Assembly: GCA_040954595.2 (NCBI GenBank)
Contig: CM082587.2
Span: forward strand, 9,486,001 to 9,550,000
Length of the DNA: 64,000 bases
DNA from: Balanoglossus misakiensis
Lineage: Eukaryota; Hemichordata
Direction of reading: 5' to 3'
Part shown: piece after piece, positions 1-10,689 of the stretch
Layout: each line of letters begins with the position of its first letter
How positions within the stretch are numbered: position 1 is the stretch's first letter
The notes under the pieces: generated by a model
What the model saw: the letters and a program-made list of their open reading frames with translations, nothing else
The model's database searches: none
What the model was told of the DNA's origin: nothing
Made by a program: the position numbers and the translations under genes

Positions 1-754
1 ACATGCAGACGATGCCGCCGTCTGCAACGTTGTGCCGTGGTAGTGCGTTGTTGATGATGAGAACTGCTTTCAGGGGGAGGCTGCGACTGACAAGATGCGC
101 ACAAACTCACATCACCTGATATCAATTAAGATCAAAGTTGGAGATCATAACTAGGTTTATTCTTGTATCCCTGCTGCATAGAGTTGTATGTTTGAGAATT
201 ATTCTTACATCATTTGTGCATAGAGTAAAAGACCTTGTGTCCTTACTGCAGGGATTACCACCTCTACTGTAGAGCCACATTTTGCTTCAACCTGCTGCAT
301 TGATACTGCTGCAGAGACATTCTCTGCAAGAACACCGCATTGTGTGACTGCATTAGCACCACCATACCTACACTGCAGAACTGCTGTAGAGTGCTGCAAA
401 GCTGCTGCTTTGTTGGCATTTTTGTAAGGGAGCCTTTTAAGTGAGATAGCCTTCTATTTCAGATGTCTAGGTTTCATGGTCAACACTTTTGAACAGGACT
501 CCCCAGTTATGGGACCCCTAGTACTGCATGAAACCCAGAAACTATCGTCAGTATGCAGTTGAAAAGATTGCTGCACAGGGTTTTGTTCATTTTGCCCTGA
601 CATACTATTATTTTATGCGCTAATTTCTCAGACGTGTTCATTGCACATCAAAAATTTGCCTCAGCAGTGAGGACGACTTACGTAAGAAATTATGCAATGT
701 GGTTTTAGGCTTGTAAGATCCTTTAGCTATATTGTATTTTTGTTTGTGTTACAG

Positions 755-812
755 AACAAAGCAGCAGCAGTTCTGCAGAGAGTTCTGCTGGTCCATCTCC
801 AGTTGATAACAG
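755..812 (+). CDS. Possible KIF21 linker exon (Ser-rich)
   Basis: A short candidate exon is bounded by a TTACAG acceptor and an AACAG|GTTAG donor. One frame reads as a serine/acid-rich stretch containing SSSSSAESSAGPSP, which is the kind of sequence found in the KIF21 linker just before the conserved ARRRT block. The next recognised exon begins in phase 0 while this one ends in phase 2. Either a small exon is missing between them or this call is wrong. It is included because of position, composition and good splice signals, not because of a specific match. Confidence 0.4.
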
Positions 813-901
813 GTTAGTAACCACCTATTTTGTATCAAAGAAAAAGCGTGTACATGTATGTCTGATTGTTCTACCCTATAAGGGGGTTTTGTCAAAATCA
901 A

Positions 902-921
902 AAGGGGGGGGGGGGGGGGGG
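902..921 (+). repeat. Poly-G tract
   Basis: A homopolymer G run of about 20 bases lies in the first intron-like stretch. Similar runs recur at 4217-4225, 11882-11892 and 59577-59588 (G) and at 29191-29203, 47803-47811, 54335-54346 and 60575-60586 (C). They are typical of polymorphic simple sequence. Confidence 0.8.
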
Positions 922-1334
922 AAGGCTTGCTGGGAAGGTCCACGCCACATACTTTTACATCTGGAAGCGCCCTTTCATGCTGGGAAGCACCGATGCATTT
1001 TTTAAATTTATTTTTACATATTCATTAGTTCCATTACGTCTTGAATGACAATTTTGGGCCAGAAAACCTGGTTGCATAACCTTTCTTTATATTTATGTAG
1101 GCACAGCCTCAGAAACGATGTCATGTGCATTTCAACACCAATCAAAGGCACCTAAATCGCCCATCCAAAGTACCCACAATTATATGTACAGTTCATGCTT
1201 TCAGGCCTATTGTCATTGTCAAATTATATTCCACATTGATATCCTTCAATAATTGCTCAATTTATTGATCCAAAGGGGATTTATCTAATATAACCAAAGT
1301 ATAAATCTACATGCATTTTTATCTCTGTCTCTAG

Positions 1335-1556
1335 GTTATCAATGCATTCTTTCCAACAACAAGAGAACTGATTGCTTGCCATTTATTCAGCAAGTTTATT
1401 TACAAAAATGATCCAATGATGAACAAGTTTTTCTTATTTTTCTCCAACTGCTGCATGTTGACCCCTGACCATGTTGACCACATCCATGGTTATGCCATCA
1501 TCATGACCGACTTCATCATAATGTGTGCCGTGATGTATTACCAGTGGAGAAAGTAA
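1335..1556 (+). CDS. Possible orphan terminal exon, unidentified protein
   Basis: Directly after a good polypyrimidine/CTCTAG acceptor (AG at 1333-1334) a frame stays open for 73 codons and ends at TAA 1554-1556. The peptide starts VINAFFPTTRELIACHLF, has a Cys/His-containing middle part (CCMLTPDHVDHIHGY) and ends with a hydrophobic segment (IIMTDFIIMCAVMYY) followed by QWRK and the stop. That looks like a membrane segment with a short basic tail. I do not recognise the family. It does not fit KIF21 and lies inside a KIF21 intron, so it would be a retained fragment, a transposon piece or the end of a nested gene. No upstream exon was found. Chance is possible, but the non-repetitive amino-acid content is more protein-like than most open frames here. 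Confidence 0.4.
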   Translation, partial: VINAFFPTTRELIACHLFSKFIYKNDPMMNKFFLFFSNCCMLTPDHVDHIHGYAIIMTDFIIMCAVMYYQWRK

Positions 1557-1713
1557 CGTTATAAATGCTCATGCAACCTTTCTGAATGTTAATGTTTCTG
1601 ACATGCTTCAACCTCCATCAACATATCAACAATTTCAACGCAACAGAGACAAGGTAAGCCATCACATTAATTTCACAACAGAGCATAGACTTTCTCATGT
1701 TGGATTATTTTCA

Positions 1714-2640
1714 AGTCCCATTTGGTTATGTATATATACCATGGGACCTTATGGAATTGGTTGCATCTGTTTGTATGTCTGTATTGATGGATGGATGGAT
1801 GGACGGACAGATGGATCAAAAACTTGAAAACCGCTGCATGTATAACCTTGACTTTTGGTGTGCAAATGCATTACGGGCTGAAGATGGGTCTTTGTTCAAA
1901 AATATGCAAATTAGCTGGGAAATTGTGCAAATGGTCAAAACTCAGAAACTCAACAACCACTGGCCATAATGATTTAAAAATGGGTGTGCATGTACCTTAT
2001 GTTAACTTCACACAGTTCTTTATGTTTTTAGCTAATAGTATGATTTTTTCTATATTTTTATGCTTTTTTTACTCTTCCACATTTTGGGTAAAAAATCTAC
2101 TTTTCTTGAATTGATCTGTCGTCTTCTTTGAAATATAGTATGAAGCTTCATATAGGTGATCTACATGAGTTCCAAAATTTGCATATTTGTAAGTTTGGAG
2201 CAATTTTTGCCTTTTTTTGGTCAATTTATTTTCTCTAAAACCGCTTGTCAGATTGCTTCGACATTTGGTAGGCATGCTCCTTAGGGTACTCATGTAAGAT
2301 TTGCATGTAAGTTTTTCAAATCAACTTGAAGAATTCAATAGTACTTATTGGGTGATTTTTGCCATTTTTGGTCAAAACTCTTTCTCAGAGCCCTCAATCC
2401 CCATTGCTTTTGAAGGTTCCCGGGTGTGTTCTCATGATGATTAACAAGACCTATAATGATGAAAGTGTCAATTTTTTGTGGGGGCATAATCTTGTTTTTT
2501 AAGGCGTGTTTTCCAATTTTGATAAAAAATTGTATTTCTCAGAGAGTGTATGACTGATTACTTTAATTTGAGTTGTGAGTTAATGGGATGGGTATCTTTA
2601 GAATTATATTGGAATCATATCAAAGGTAATTCGGAATTTT
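1714..2640 (+). repeat. GGTCCC-hairpin dispersed repeat, copy 1
   Basis: First of about ten copies of a dispersed family. Each copy starts with an imperfect hairpin: AGGTCCCATTTGG, a variable loop, then CCATGGGACCTTA. A GTATG/GATGG simple repeat follows, then a conserved block containing ATCAAAAACTTGAAAACCGC, then a variable number of degenerate modules of the type 'CAGATTGCTT...TTTGGTAGGCATG...CCTAGGGGTA...CAAGTAAGAT'. In this copy the modules run to about 2640, where the next copy begins. No protein-coding potential is apparent. Confidence 0.75.
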
Positions 2641-2641
2641 A

Positions 2642-3060
2642 AGGTCCCATTTGGTTTATGAATATACCATGGGACCTTATGGAATCAGTTGTGTCTATAT
2701 GTATGTCCGTCCACATCAAAAACTTCGAAAACCGCTGTGCGTATAACCTCAATATTTGGTGTATAGATGCATGCTGGGCTGTAGATGGGAGTTTGTTCAA
2801 ATGAAGTTGTCATTTCCAAAAATATGCAAATTAGCTGGGAAAATGTGTAATTGGTCAAAACTCAGAAACTCAACAACTACTGGTCAGATTGATTTGAAAA
2901 TTGGTATGCATGTATCTTATGTCAACCTCATACAGTCCTGTACGTTTTGATTTAATATTATGAATTTTCCATTTTTAATGCGTTTTTTGTCTTTTTCCAC
3001 ATTATTGATAAAACTTCATTTCTGAAAGTGATAGACTGACTTCTTCGAAATTTTGAAGCT
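2642..3060 (+). repeat. GGTCCC-hairpin dispersed repeat, copy 2
   Basis: Second copy of the family, head to tail with the first. The hairpin is at 2642-2680, the CACATCAAAAACTTCGAAAACC block at about 2711, and the 'TAGATGGGAGTTTGTTCAAA' block follows. It runs up to or into the DIRS-like fragment that begins near 3060. Confidence 0.75.
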
Positions 3061-4080
3061 TCCTATGTGTTGTCTGAGTTACCGCCGAAGCGCCTAGACA
3101 TATCCACGATGTCCCTTTCATAAGCATCAAGTTTTTCACGCAGATTATTGTAGACGGAGCACATGACATTTTTGTAAACAGCAAATGCTAGTATAAATTC
3201 CTGGATGGACAGGGCTCGGGTCAACCTGGAATCTTGGGGAGTTTTTAACGTGAACGCTTCGTCGCCCAAGATTACGTGGCGCTTCCCTTACGATTTTTTT
3301 TATCCGGGTATCAATAGGCATGCAAGGTTGACATCCTTACCTGCCAAAATGTCCCGCCGGATTGAAGGAGAGACCAGTTCGATATGTGGCAGTTACATCG
3401 GCAGTTGCTCGGACGATGTACCGTGCTTTGAAAGTAGCTTGTTAAAACCCCCATCCGTATCCGGCGTGAGCTGGTCTTGACCTTGGACTTCTGCGTTCGC
3501 TGCCAGGGCCCCGGCGGCATGGGTAGCGACATGCTGATTTTGTGCGACAGTCAGTTTCGGTTGGTTTGTTCCTGGTGGAAGCAGGTGTTGCTCAACAATT
3601 CTCGTTAAGTTGATGACTGCTGTTTGCAGTTCGGCAACGACTCCGCCAACACTGACCCCGCGTTTTAGGTTGGTGCGGCAGCAATGGGTTGGTCGGGTCG
3701 CAGCTGTGCCGATGGAGCGGTCACTGCAGCTGTGTGCGTCCACGGCTGGTTCTCCTCTGCTGGACAGCCAGAGTGTCCGGACTCATGTTCCATCCTGACG
3801 TCCCTGCTTGTCCCATTTCTTAAGAAACCTGACGACTCAACTCTTCATATGGCTGACACACCAGCTAGTTAACCTCAGTCGCCAAACTTGGGCTGGTGTG
3901 ATCGCCGGGGCTCACCGCGTCCTGCGTCGCTGTACTTATTAGCTCAGTGCGGGAACGGGTCACCGGCCGCTCGTACAGGGCTACTCTGTTCCCTCGACCT
4001 CGACCCCTGGGGACCTGGAACGGTGCTCGGCCTCCAGTCGATGATCCTTTACGACGGGCTGGCATAATGCGTTGAAAAGT
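3060..4080 (-). pseudogene. Decayed DIRS/Ngaro-type ORF1 (gag-like) fragment
   Basis: Read on the minus strand, this stretch carries a chain of protein-like blocks broken by stops and frame changes. First comes an N-terminal MPARRKGSS...basic/Gly-Arg region, then a Ser/Gln-rich middle (about 3743-3393), then a block with FNKLLSKHG and HIELV-like text. It ends with TRALSIQEFILAFAVYKNVM and ELDAYERDIVDMSRRFGG-like text (about 3270-3063). From general knowledge this last block is characteristic of the first ORF of DIRS/Ngaro-like retroelements in marine invertebrates. No reverse transcriptase or recombinase is attached, so this is a 5' fragment left in a KIF21 intron. The higher GC content than its surroundings also suggests an inserted sequence. 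Confidence 0.6.
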
Positions 4081-4679
4081 TGAGTGAAACGAAACGAAGG
4101 AATATGAAGAGAGAGAACAGCTGAGATGTCGCACTGACGCGGACAAAGACGCTAACTGAGGAGATTGTGTGAGCAATTAGAGGATAAGACAAAAGATATG
4201 CAAATGACTAGAAGGGGGGGGGGGCGCCAGGTGACGAGTGCAAAAGACGAGGGAAGGAAAGACAAAGGCAGAAGAGATAGGGAAGGCAAGGAGCCAGAAG
4301 GGGAAAGCGTTATACACTTACAAACTCCATCTGTGACATCACAGATTGTTATACTGCAGCTAATTACATATGCCCTTACTTGAAGTGACTTGGATCATTC
4401 ACCAGTTTGCTTTTCCAAAAAATACTTCAGTTGTATGACTCAGTACATCATCCTCAGAAATTGTTCAAACTGCTGACCTCAGAAAGTGCACCCACAGAAT
4501 TCAAGTGAAGCATTTCCATATTTGGGAAAATGTTCAGTAATCTTGTGTTGTTCTCTAAATGTTAATGAAAAATTGCCCTAACAACACGAGACAGTGAACA
4601 TAAAGATGTTGTAAACAATATTGAATCACATACTACGTTTAGCCTACTATAGCTTACTTTGATTTCATTCCAACAACAG

Positions 4680-4924
4680 GCACGTCGGCGTACTGCAACT
4701 TGTCAAGATTTGTTGTATGCAGCAAGTGGGCAAGATATCCCAAGTGGTTTTAGTCAACCAGTGCATTTACATGAAGTATCTGAAGTTAATCAATTGAATG
4801 AGAGTGAAATAAGCCAGGTTCCAGATCATCAGCTGATGCCACCGCCGCCACCACCACTGCCATTGCCACACCGAACACAATTACAAAATATTTTGCCAGC
4901 CAAGACTGACAGTGATAATGCAAG
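4680..4924 (+). CDS. KIF21: KIF21-type kinesin, linker exon (ARRRT block and Pro-rich)
   Basis: The exon opens after a CAACAACAG acceptor with ARRRTATCQDLLYAASGQ. This resembles the conserved ARRRT...LLYA segment that in KIF21A/B lies between the coiled coil and the WD40 domain. The second half is acidic and proline-rich (eight or more prolines around PPPPPPLPLP). The donor is GCAAG|GTATG. The length is 245 nt, starting in phase 0 and ending in phase 2. It splices in frame to 5434-5541. The acceptor has a weak pyrimidine tract, so the exact start could shift. Confidence 0.7.
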
Positions 4925-5433
4925 GTATGGTGCATTATTAGCAAATGATAGAAATGATTTATCCATATTATAATAATGATATCAATACCTTTATTTAACA
5001 GATATATACGAGCTATTAAATCTAAGCAAGGAAATAGACACAGAATAAATGGGTAAAAAACAGCAAAGAGCAAAAAACTCCAACAAACTACATTTTGAGA
5101 TTGTGTAGTCTTCTTATGTAAACAATGGTAATGTGGTGGTTACGAACAAGTTCCCCAGATCTCAATATGAGAATTCCCAGAGAATTGTTTGTTTCAAATG
5201 GGGTAGTACTTTTGTTGTAACTGTAAGACACTTTGCAACCACAAGCACCTATTATGTAGTAATTAAATGGGATAGTAAAATTTAAAAACTAAAAAAACAA
5301 TTGACTGACTGAGTTCTATTTTGAGCACCCGTCTTAGTCCGAGCGCCTATAAAATATCTTTGAAGGATCACATTTATACATATTTCTTAGAATTACGTAA
5401 AATTTGGGTAATTTTTGTTGTTGTCATCCACAG

Positions 5434-5541
5434 TTCATTTCATAACTCTGAAGAAGAAAAATGTAAATCAAGTGACACTGAAGACCAAGATTTGGTTAGG
5501 TCGAGGCGGGGAAGCTTCACAGTAACAAGGTCAAGCTCACT
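5434..5541 (+). CDS. KIF21: KIF21-type kinesin, linker exon (Ser/Glu-rich)
   Basis: The acceptor is CATCCACAG and the donor CTCACT|GTGAGT. The phase matches both neighbours. The peptide is acidic then basic: NSEEEKCKSSDTEDQD followed by RSRRGSFTVTRSSSL. It is low-complexity linker sequence with several Ser/Thr residues in an RxxS/RRxS context that could be phosphorylated (inference). The identity rests on phase continuity and position rather than on a conserved motif. Confidence 0.68.
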
Positions 5542-6433
5542 GTGAGTAAATATTATTTCTTCTGATGATCCCTTATATGAAAGTTGCCAGATTATGACAC
5601 ACTTTTGTTTTCTTTGTGCCAAAATCTGGCTTCAAATCTTGTCTCAACCTGGCCCAACAATCTTGTTAATAAGGATTAAATGAACTTGTTTGAAGAATGC
5701 AACGAAGTAGAGCGTTTCAAGGTTGAATGACACCCTATACATGCAACATTTTCATTTCATCAACTTCTGCAGATGTATAAAAGCCCAAATAATGCTAACT
5801 CTGGACCATTTTAACTGTAAATATTGACCTTTTTTTCTCTCCATACATTAATAGTGGAATGTAGTTCAATGAAAGAAGTAAAATTCTACTGCTGTAGCAT
5901 CATACAAGCGATAATTAATGTCCGTCTGGTCATATGACATATTGATAAATGGGTTCAATATAATTAAAACATATTTGAGCAGAGTGCAAAACAAAGGCAA
6001 ATGTTCTAATAGCATTTGCATTGTTTTCGGGTATTTTATCTTATGACAGAAATTAGTTTAAAGGCCGACGAGCCTTTTACGCCCATTTGCGTAATTTTGT
6101 GTGAACAAATATTACGTAGAATCCATGTAATGCAAAGTTTGCATTCAACGCAGTCAAATAGTGGACTGCCTTTGTTTCCTACCATATTTCATTTGCACAG
6201 TATAAGTAGATGTCCCTTCTTTTCACCAAATTTGCTGTCTTTTCCCGATCTCCAACACAGACTATGGCCGCCCCGCAATCTTGTCTGTTGTTAGTACAGC
6301 AAACTGCCTTATGGCATTGACTATACAATTTTTTAACACGAGTCTCTGGTTCAGCATGTGCACATTAACCTAATTGTGTTTGTTTGAAATTGATACCTCA
6401 TTTTTCTTTCATTTCAATTTTGCATGTGTACAG

Positions 6434-6550
6434 AGAAAATCTGATGACTCCGCCAGGCTCACCACCTTCAAGGCGCCGTTTTATAGATGAGAAAAATGTT
6501 TTCTCAAGGCTGTCACAGACAAACTCACCAAGTGTTATTTATGCTGACAG
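6434..6550 (+). CDS. KIF21: KIF21-type kinesin, linker exon (NVFSRL motif)
   Basis: The acceptor is GTGTACAG and the donor GACAG|GTAAG. In phase it reads ENLMTPPGSPPSRRRF, then DEKNVFSRLSQTNSPS. The NVFSRL segment is a recognisable landmark of KIF21A/B immediately before the WD40 domain, and the TPPGSPPSRRR part matches the style of that linker. The exon ends with a split Arg codon completed by the next exon. Confidence 0.85.
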
Positions 6551-6559
6551 GTAAGAATG

Positions 6560-6900
6560 TGAACATTTATTGTATCTAATGGCATAATAACAAGCTTAGC
6601 TTTTTTGTCAGACCTGGTTGCTAAGCATTAAGCTGACTGCCCTTCATTGCCCGTCTATCTCAATTCAAGCTCAAATCACCAGAATACAGTTATACAGTCA
6701 ACAGAACACTTAATCATTGCACCACTGGTCTCATGCCATGAAATATGTAATGTGCCAGATTATGGCAGATGCAGGCCCTGGAGACAGTTATTTCTCCAAA
6801 TGTTGATGCTGGTGTCCACATTCCGGTGATAAGCCCTTGGTGATGATACACACTTACTCCAGGACAAGGTGCAAACTTGGGACTTCATTCATGGGAACAT
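6560..6900. other. Intron sequence with no assigned feature
   Basis: Nothing recognisable is seen here except that the last part may be decayed upstream sequence of the following DIRS-type fragment. Confidence 0.5.
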
Positions 6901-7570
6901 CACATTGTCCTGCCAGAGAAATCCAGAGCAGATCATTAGTGGTGGATTCATCAGTCTCAGTTGCACAACGGTCAACCACTCCATCCTCTTCCGCCAGATC
7001 TGACCAATCAGGCAGATGCCTCCCTCATTGGGTGGGGCGCTGTGTGCAGTCACCTATCAACTCAAGGCCGCTGGACACTACAGGAGAGATCTCTTCACAT
7101 CAATGCCTTGGAATTAAAGGCTGCGTTTGTGACTGTCCAGTCATTTGTTCAGGACAAGTCGAATCTGTTGGTGGCTCTTCAGTTAGACAACAAGTCAGCG
7201 GCGGCATATTTGAATCACCAGGGGGAGGGAAGTCTCTACAGCTGTGAAGTCTCCATAGCTCTCCAGGTGTGACAGTTTTTCGAGTCTCGGAACATATTAA
7301 CTCTATCCGATATGTATTTGCCAGGGGTGTCAAATTTTCTGGCAGGTCACCAGTCCAGGTCATTTATCAATCAGCACAACTACAAGTTTGACATTTTTAG
7401 GCAAGTTTGCAACAATTTTCATAACCCTCAGTTAGACCTTTTGCAAGCTGCAATACCACTCACCTTCCCCTGTATGTTTCTTGGAAGCCAGACCCCAGAG
7501 CTTTTGTTGTAGACGCATTAAATATCTTGTGGACAGTTATCTTGCTGTTCAGGTTTATTTCCATTTGCAT
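6900..7570 (+). pseudogene. Decayed DIRS-type reverse transcriptase/RNase H fragment
   Basis: Across several frames the + strand reads like the RNase H part of a DIRS-type polyprotein. Blocks are NGQPLHPLPPDL, then ADASLIGWGAVC (the first acidic residue region of RNase H), GRWTLQE, HINALELKAAF and LQLDNKSAAAYLNHQG (second and third acidic positions), to about 7270. After a stop and frame change come YLPGVSNFLAGHQSRS, then a broken version of the usual LDLFAS..., WKPDP block (to about 7560). No reverse-transcriptase palm with YxDD is recognisable upstream and no recombinase downstream, so this is a relic. It is a separate fragment, in opposite orientation, from the DIRS-like ORF1 at 3-4 kb. 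Confidence 0.7.
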
Positions 7571-7734
7571 CTCCTGCATTATCTGACTGTTTCTACAGTC
7601 CTCAGATATTTGAAGACACTTCATCCAGCCCGGTATCTCAGCCTGAAGCAACTTACGCTTACGCTTAAGACTTGTATGTTAATTGCATTAACCTCCTTGG
7701 ACAGAGGACAGACTTTGAGTCTGTTGGAAAGTGG

Positions 7735-8530
7735 CTAAGAAAACTGTGAGCCATGATTTTGATGAACTGAAAGCCAGCTTTCTTCAAAGAATCAAGTCAG
7801 CAGTAACAGAAAACAACATTCCACCTCAACTAGCTATTAATTGGGACCAGACAGGTATTTCGATAGTTCCGGCCAGTGAGTGGACGATGGGAGTTGGAAG
7901 GGGCAAATAAAGTTCTGATCTCTGGTCTGGACAACAAGTGCTAGATCACGACTGTGTTTGCATGTTTGGCTGATGGTCACTTCCTACCATCACAGCTGCT
8001 TTATCAGGGCAAAACAGATCGTTGTCACCCTTCATTCACATTTCCTGTCAGTTGGGACATCACACACACACAGAGCCATTGGTCTACAGAAGCGTCAATG
8101 CTGCGATACATTGAAGAGGTCATTGCTTCGTACGTACAAGAGACATGAGCAAGCCTGCAACTACCCGCTTATCAGCAGTGGCCATATTCCACTTGTATAA
8201 AGCTCATCGTACTGACTCGTTATCACAGAAACTTCGTGGTCTCAACATTTCTGCGGTATTTGTTCCGCATCGTTGACAGATAGGCTTCAGCCGCTAGATC
8301 TCTCCGTTAACAAGGTTTTCAAGGATCTGCTCAAGAGCGAGTTTCAGAAGTGGTACATCGACCGAGTGTGTGCATCTTTGACAGAGGAAAGTGATGCCCT
8401 TATGTTCGATATGAAACTCTCGTATCTGAAGCCATTCCATGCCAAATGGGTAGTATCAGCACTTGTCTTGTCGCAGAGAACGACTGTAGTTGTTTCGGAG
8501 AGTCATGGAATTCTGCCCTGTTTATTGTGA
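7735..8530 (+). pseudogene. Broken pogo/Tigger-like DDE transposase
   Basis: The + strand carries a DDE-type transposase interrupted by stops and frameshifts. Segments are DELKASFLQRIKSAV, NWDQTGISIVPASEWTM (first catalytic Asp region), FACLADGHFLPSQLLYQGKT, and a later piece reading CTDRLQPLDLSVNKVFKDLL (the third catalytic region of DDE_1/pogo-type enzymes), FQKWYIDRVC and a C-terminal SYLKPFHAKW block. In-frame stops occur near 7908 and 8147, and the frame changes around 8260. The N-terminal DNA-binding domains and terminal repeats are not recognised. The family assignment is from motif style (pogo/Tigger/jerky group). Confidence 0.72.
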
Positions 8531-8631
8531 GAGAACTGTAACACTCAGTACATGTACTAGTATACCATGTTTATCACTGATTAGTGCATTGATGCTGAAC
8601 TTGTGTCCTTATTGCTTAGTTTGTTTTGATA

Positions 8632-9792
8632 TTAAAGTGGAACGACACCCCACAATTTTGGGCTTCAAAGTACAAACCGGGTGTCAAAAACGGCAACGTT
8701 CCGATGGGTTAATTCACTTTCACTTCCTGCGCAAGCAGAAGACACGAGTTGAAAATACTACAGTGACGTCAGCAACTTGCGTTGCAGTCGAAGCGCAGTG
8801 CTCTTACACGTTCGACGTGTCATTTCCAATAAACAGACACATTTTGCGCGGATCTGACATTGCGAAATGTCAAGTTCATGATTTTAAAAACATATTCGGA
8901 AAATCGACGGGGATAAGTTTCTTTCAAAGGCAATGCTCTACGTGTATTGTAAATGTCGATGCGTGCAGACATAGACCCTGCAATGTCCACGATGCCATGC
9001 ATGTCGACGTTTATGAACAAACCATAAGGCCTATACAAAGTTGTTCTAACTGCCGCTGATAATAATAAACGTACCGTTTTAAATCCTTCCTGCACGTTTT
9101 TTGATACACGTATTTGGGTTTAATTTCCATTTATTGACGATCGCATAGTTATCAAATGAAAGCAACTAAAAAGGGCAGTTTTAATACATTTCAAGAGACG
9201 AAACATGCATAGAATAACTATGGTATTTGGTTCCATTATACTACGGACGTACTACACCTGGAGAGCAGGACGATGCACCTGCGTTCTTTTCAACTCCATA
9301 AAAGGTGACAAAGTATTTTTGTAAGAAAAGTGGTTCGAAAAGGTGACAACGAGGGAGCATTGTCTGTTTCACCATAGACCCTAGGGTCTATGGTTTCACT
9401 GAAACCACACCAAGTGTAAGCCTTGACAAACGGGACACATCGGAGATCAGAACTGCATGAACTTTTGTCCTCTGTAAAATTCAGTCGCTTGGTCGTAGAA
9501 GGGAATCTCTGGTTCAAAATTGTAGCCTACTACCCGAGAATATGTTGCCATGCTAACGTCGTCGGTCACGTGAGTGCAGGCGTGTATAAGCATAAGCTCG
9601 CTCCAACGCGTCGGCAGCGGACAACGGTACCACAAGTTGCTGACGTCACTCACTTCCGGGTTCGCGCAGTTTTTGGCTGGCTGTAGCTCTGTTATGCGTA
9701 AGTGAAAGTGAATGAAACCAACGTTTTTCATAGTACTTTTTAATCGCATTTCGCAGAATGGCTCAAAAACGGATCACAACGTTCCACTTTAA
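8632..9792. mobile_element. TTAA-target DNA transposon, non-autonomous, copy 1
   Basis: A 1.16-kb element with inverted ends AGTGGAACG...CGTTCCACT is flanked by TTAA on both sides (8632-8635 and 9789-9792), the target site used by piggyBac-type transposases. Subterminal regions also repeat AGTGACGTCAGCAACTTG-like blocks. A second copy lies inverted at 30563-31715 with close to identical sequence. A reading frame on the minus strand (about 8820-9095, starting MQEGFKTVRLLLS) is shared by the two copies but is short and has no transposase motif. The copies are therefore best treated as non-autonomous. Assignment to the piggyBac superfamily is inferred from the TTAA alone; the termini are not the usual CCC type. 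Confidence 0.85.
9373..9392. mobile_element. 20-bp micro-element: two 10-bp termini back to back
   Basis: The perfect palindrome CATAGACCCTAGGGTCTATG is flanked on both sides by the direct repeat GTTTCAC (9366-9372 and 9393-9399). Its half CATAGACCCTAG equals the terminus of the 4.6-kb element at 35270-39837, which is also flanked by 7-bp repeats. It looks like an insertion consisting only of two termini, or an internally deleted remnant. The same structure is present in the second TTAA copy (30956-30975), so it predates the dispersal of that element. Confidence 0.7.
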
Positions 9793-9799
9793 TATATTT

Positions 9800-10310
9800 T
9801 TTGCTTTTATTTGAACTCATTTTTCATCATTTGTATTAGTATGTATGCATGCATGTTTGTTCTAAAAGAGCTGTACTTGTCTATTGTAATGATGGTTGAT
9901 TAAAACATACATCGCATAAATCAGTACAAATACTTGTGTCCACTGCCATCATTTCCCCATATGCATGATTGTGTAAATGCTTATGCATGTTGCTTGTATG
10001 TTTGCGAAAGTATGAAGAAACAACAAGGATGTTTCAAAATTACCATTTATTTCCAATACAACACTATTTCTTCGGTTAGTGCAAAGAGTGCACACATGTG
10101 CAATATTTCCATGAGATGACGCAAGATGACCCTTACCCTCTAACCCACTGGAATGGGCTTTGTTGTCAACGCGGGTTTAACTTTGCGACTTTGTGGTACT
10201 TGCATAACTCGCTTAATTAAATACACTCCTATAATTAGCGTGCTTAGAGTACTTTGAAACAGTTTGTGCATGGAATTCAGCTTTGTGTACATTTGTGATG
10301 CTATTTTTGT
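9800..10310. other. Intron sequence with no assigned feature
   Basis: AT-rich intron sequence between the TTAA element and the next KIF21 exon. A pyrimidine-rich acceptor lies at the end. Nothing else is recognised. Confidence 0.5.
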
Positions 10311-10325
10311 CTTTTTTTTACTTAG

Positions 10326-10462
10326 AGGGTGTATCACACCATGTACTGGTAAACAGAACACAAGTAAATCTCCCTTAATATGTAGTCACACAGCTGAAGG
10401 TCATACAAAGGCTGTCCTGACTGTTGAAGCAACAGAACATCTCTTATTCAGTGGTTCCAAGG
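10326..10462 (+). CDS. KIF21: KIF21-type kinesin, start of WD40 domain (blade 1)
   Basis: The acceptor is TTACTTAG and the donor AAGG|GTAAG. In phase it reads RGCITPC, a short variable segment, then AEGHTKAVLTVEATEHLLFSGSK. This matches the beginning of the KIF21A/B WD40 propeller (AEGHTKPxLxLxATxxLLFTGSKD). The domain is reported in KIF21 proteins to act at microtubule plus ends. The exon ends in phase 1 and the Asp of the GSKD turn is completed by the next exon. Confidence 0.93.
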
Positions 10463-10689
10463 GTAAGTTTCATAGATTAATTACATCATTATACAGCTTC
10501 ATGTGGGCTATGTATGGGAAAGAAAATAGTGAAGTGCTTCTGATTGATTACTTTGGAAACTTGAACTGTTGGTTCCTCTTTGCACTGCAGACATATAACT
10601 TTAGAAAGCTTTCTGTGTCCAGGTCATCATTTGTAATGTTAATGGCTTGCTCCTTCAATTTCTTGCGAAGCATCTTTTCATCGGTTTAA

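Noticed and set aside
3205-3872. Plus-strand open frames of 62-91 codons over the DIRS-like fragment
   Set aside because: They are antisense shadows of the minus-strand ORF1 relic, which shows the recognisable protein text.
8490-9059. 189-codon + strand frame in TTAA copy 1
   Set aside because: It joins pogo-like debris to the TTAA element across an insertion boundary, so it cannot be an ancestral gene. The shared minus-strand frame (8820-9095) is also not called because the second copy is truncated and no transposase motif is present.
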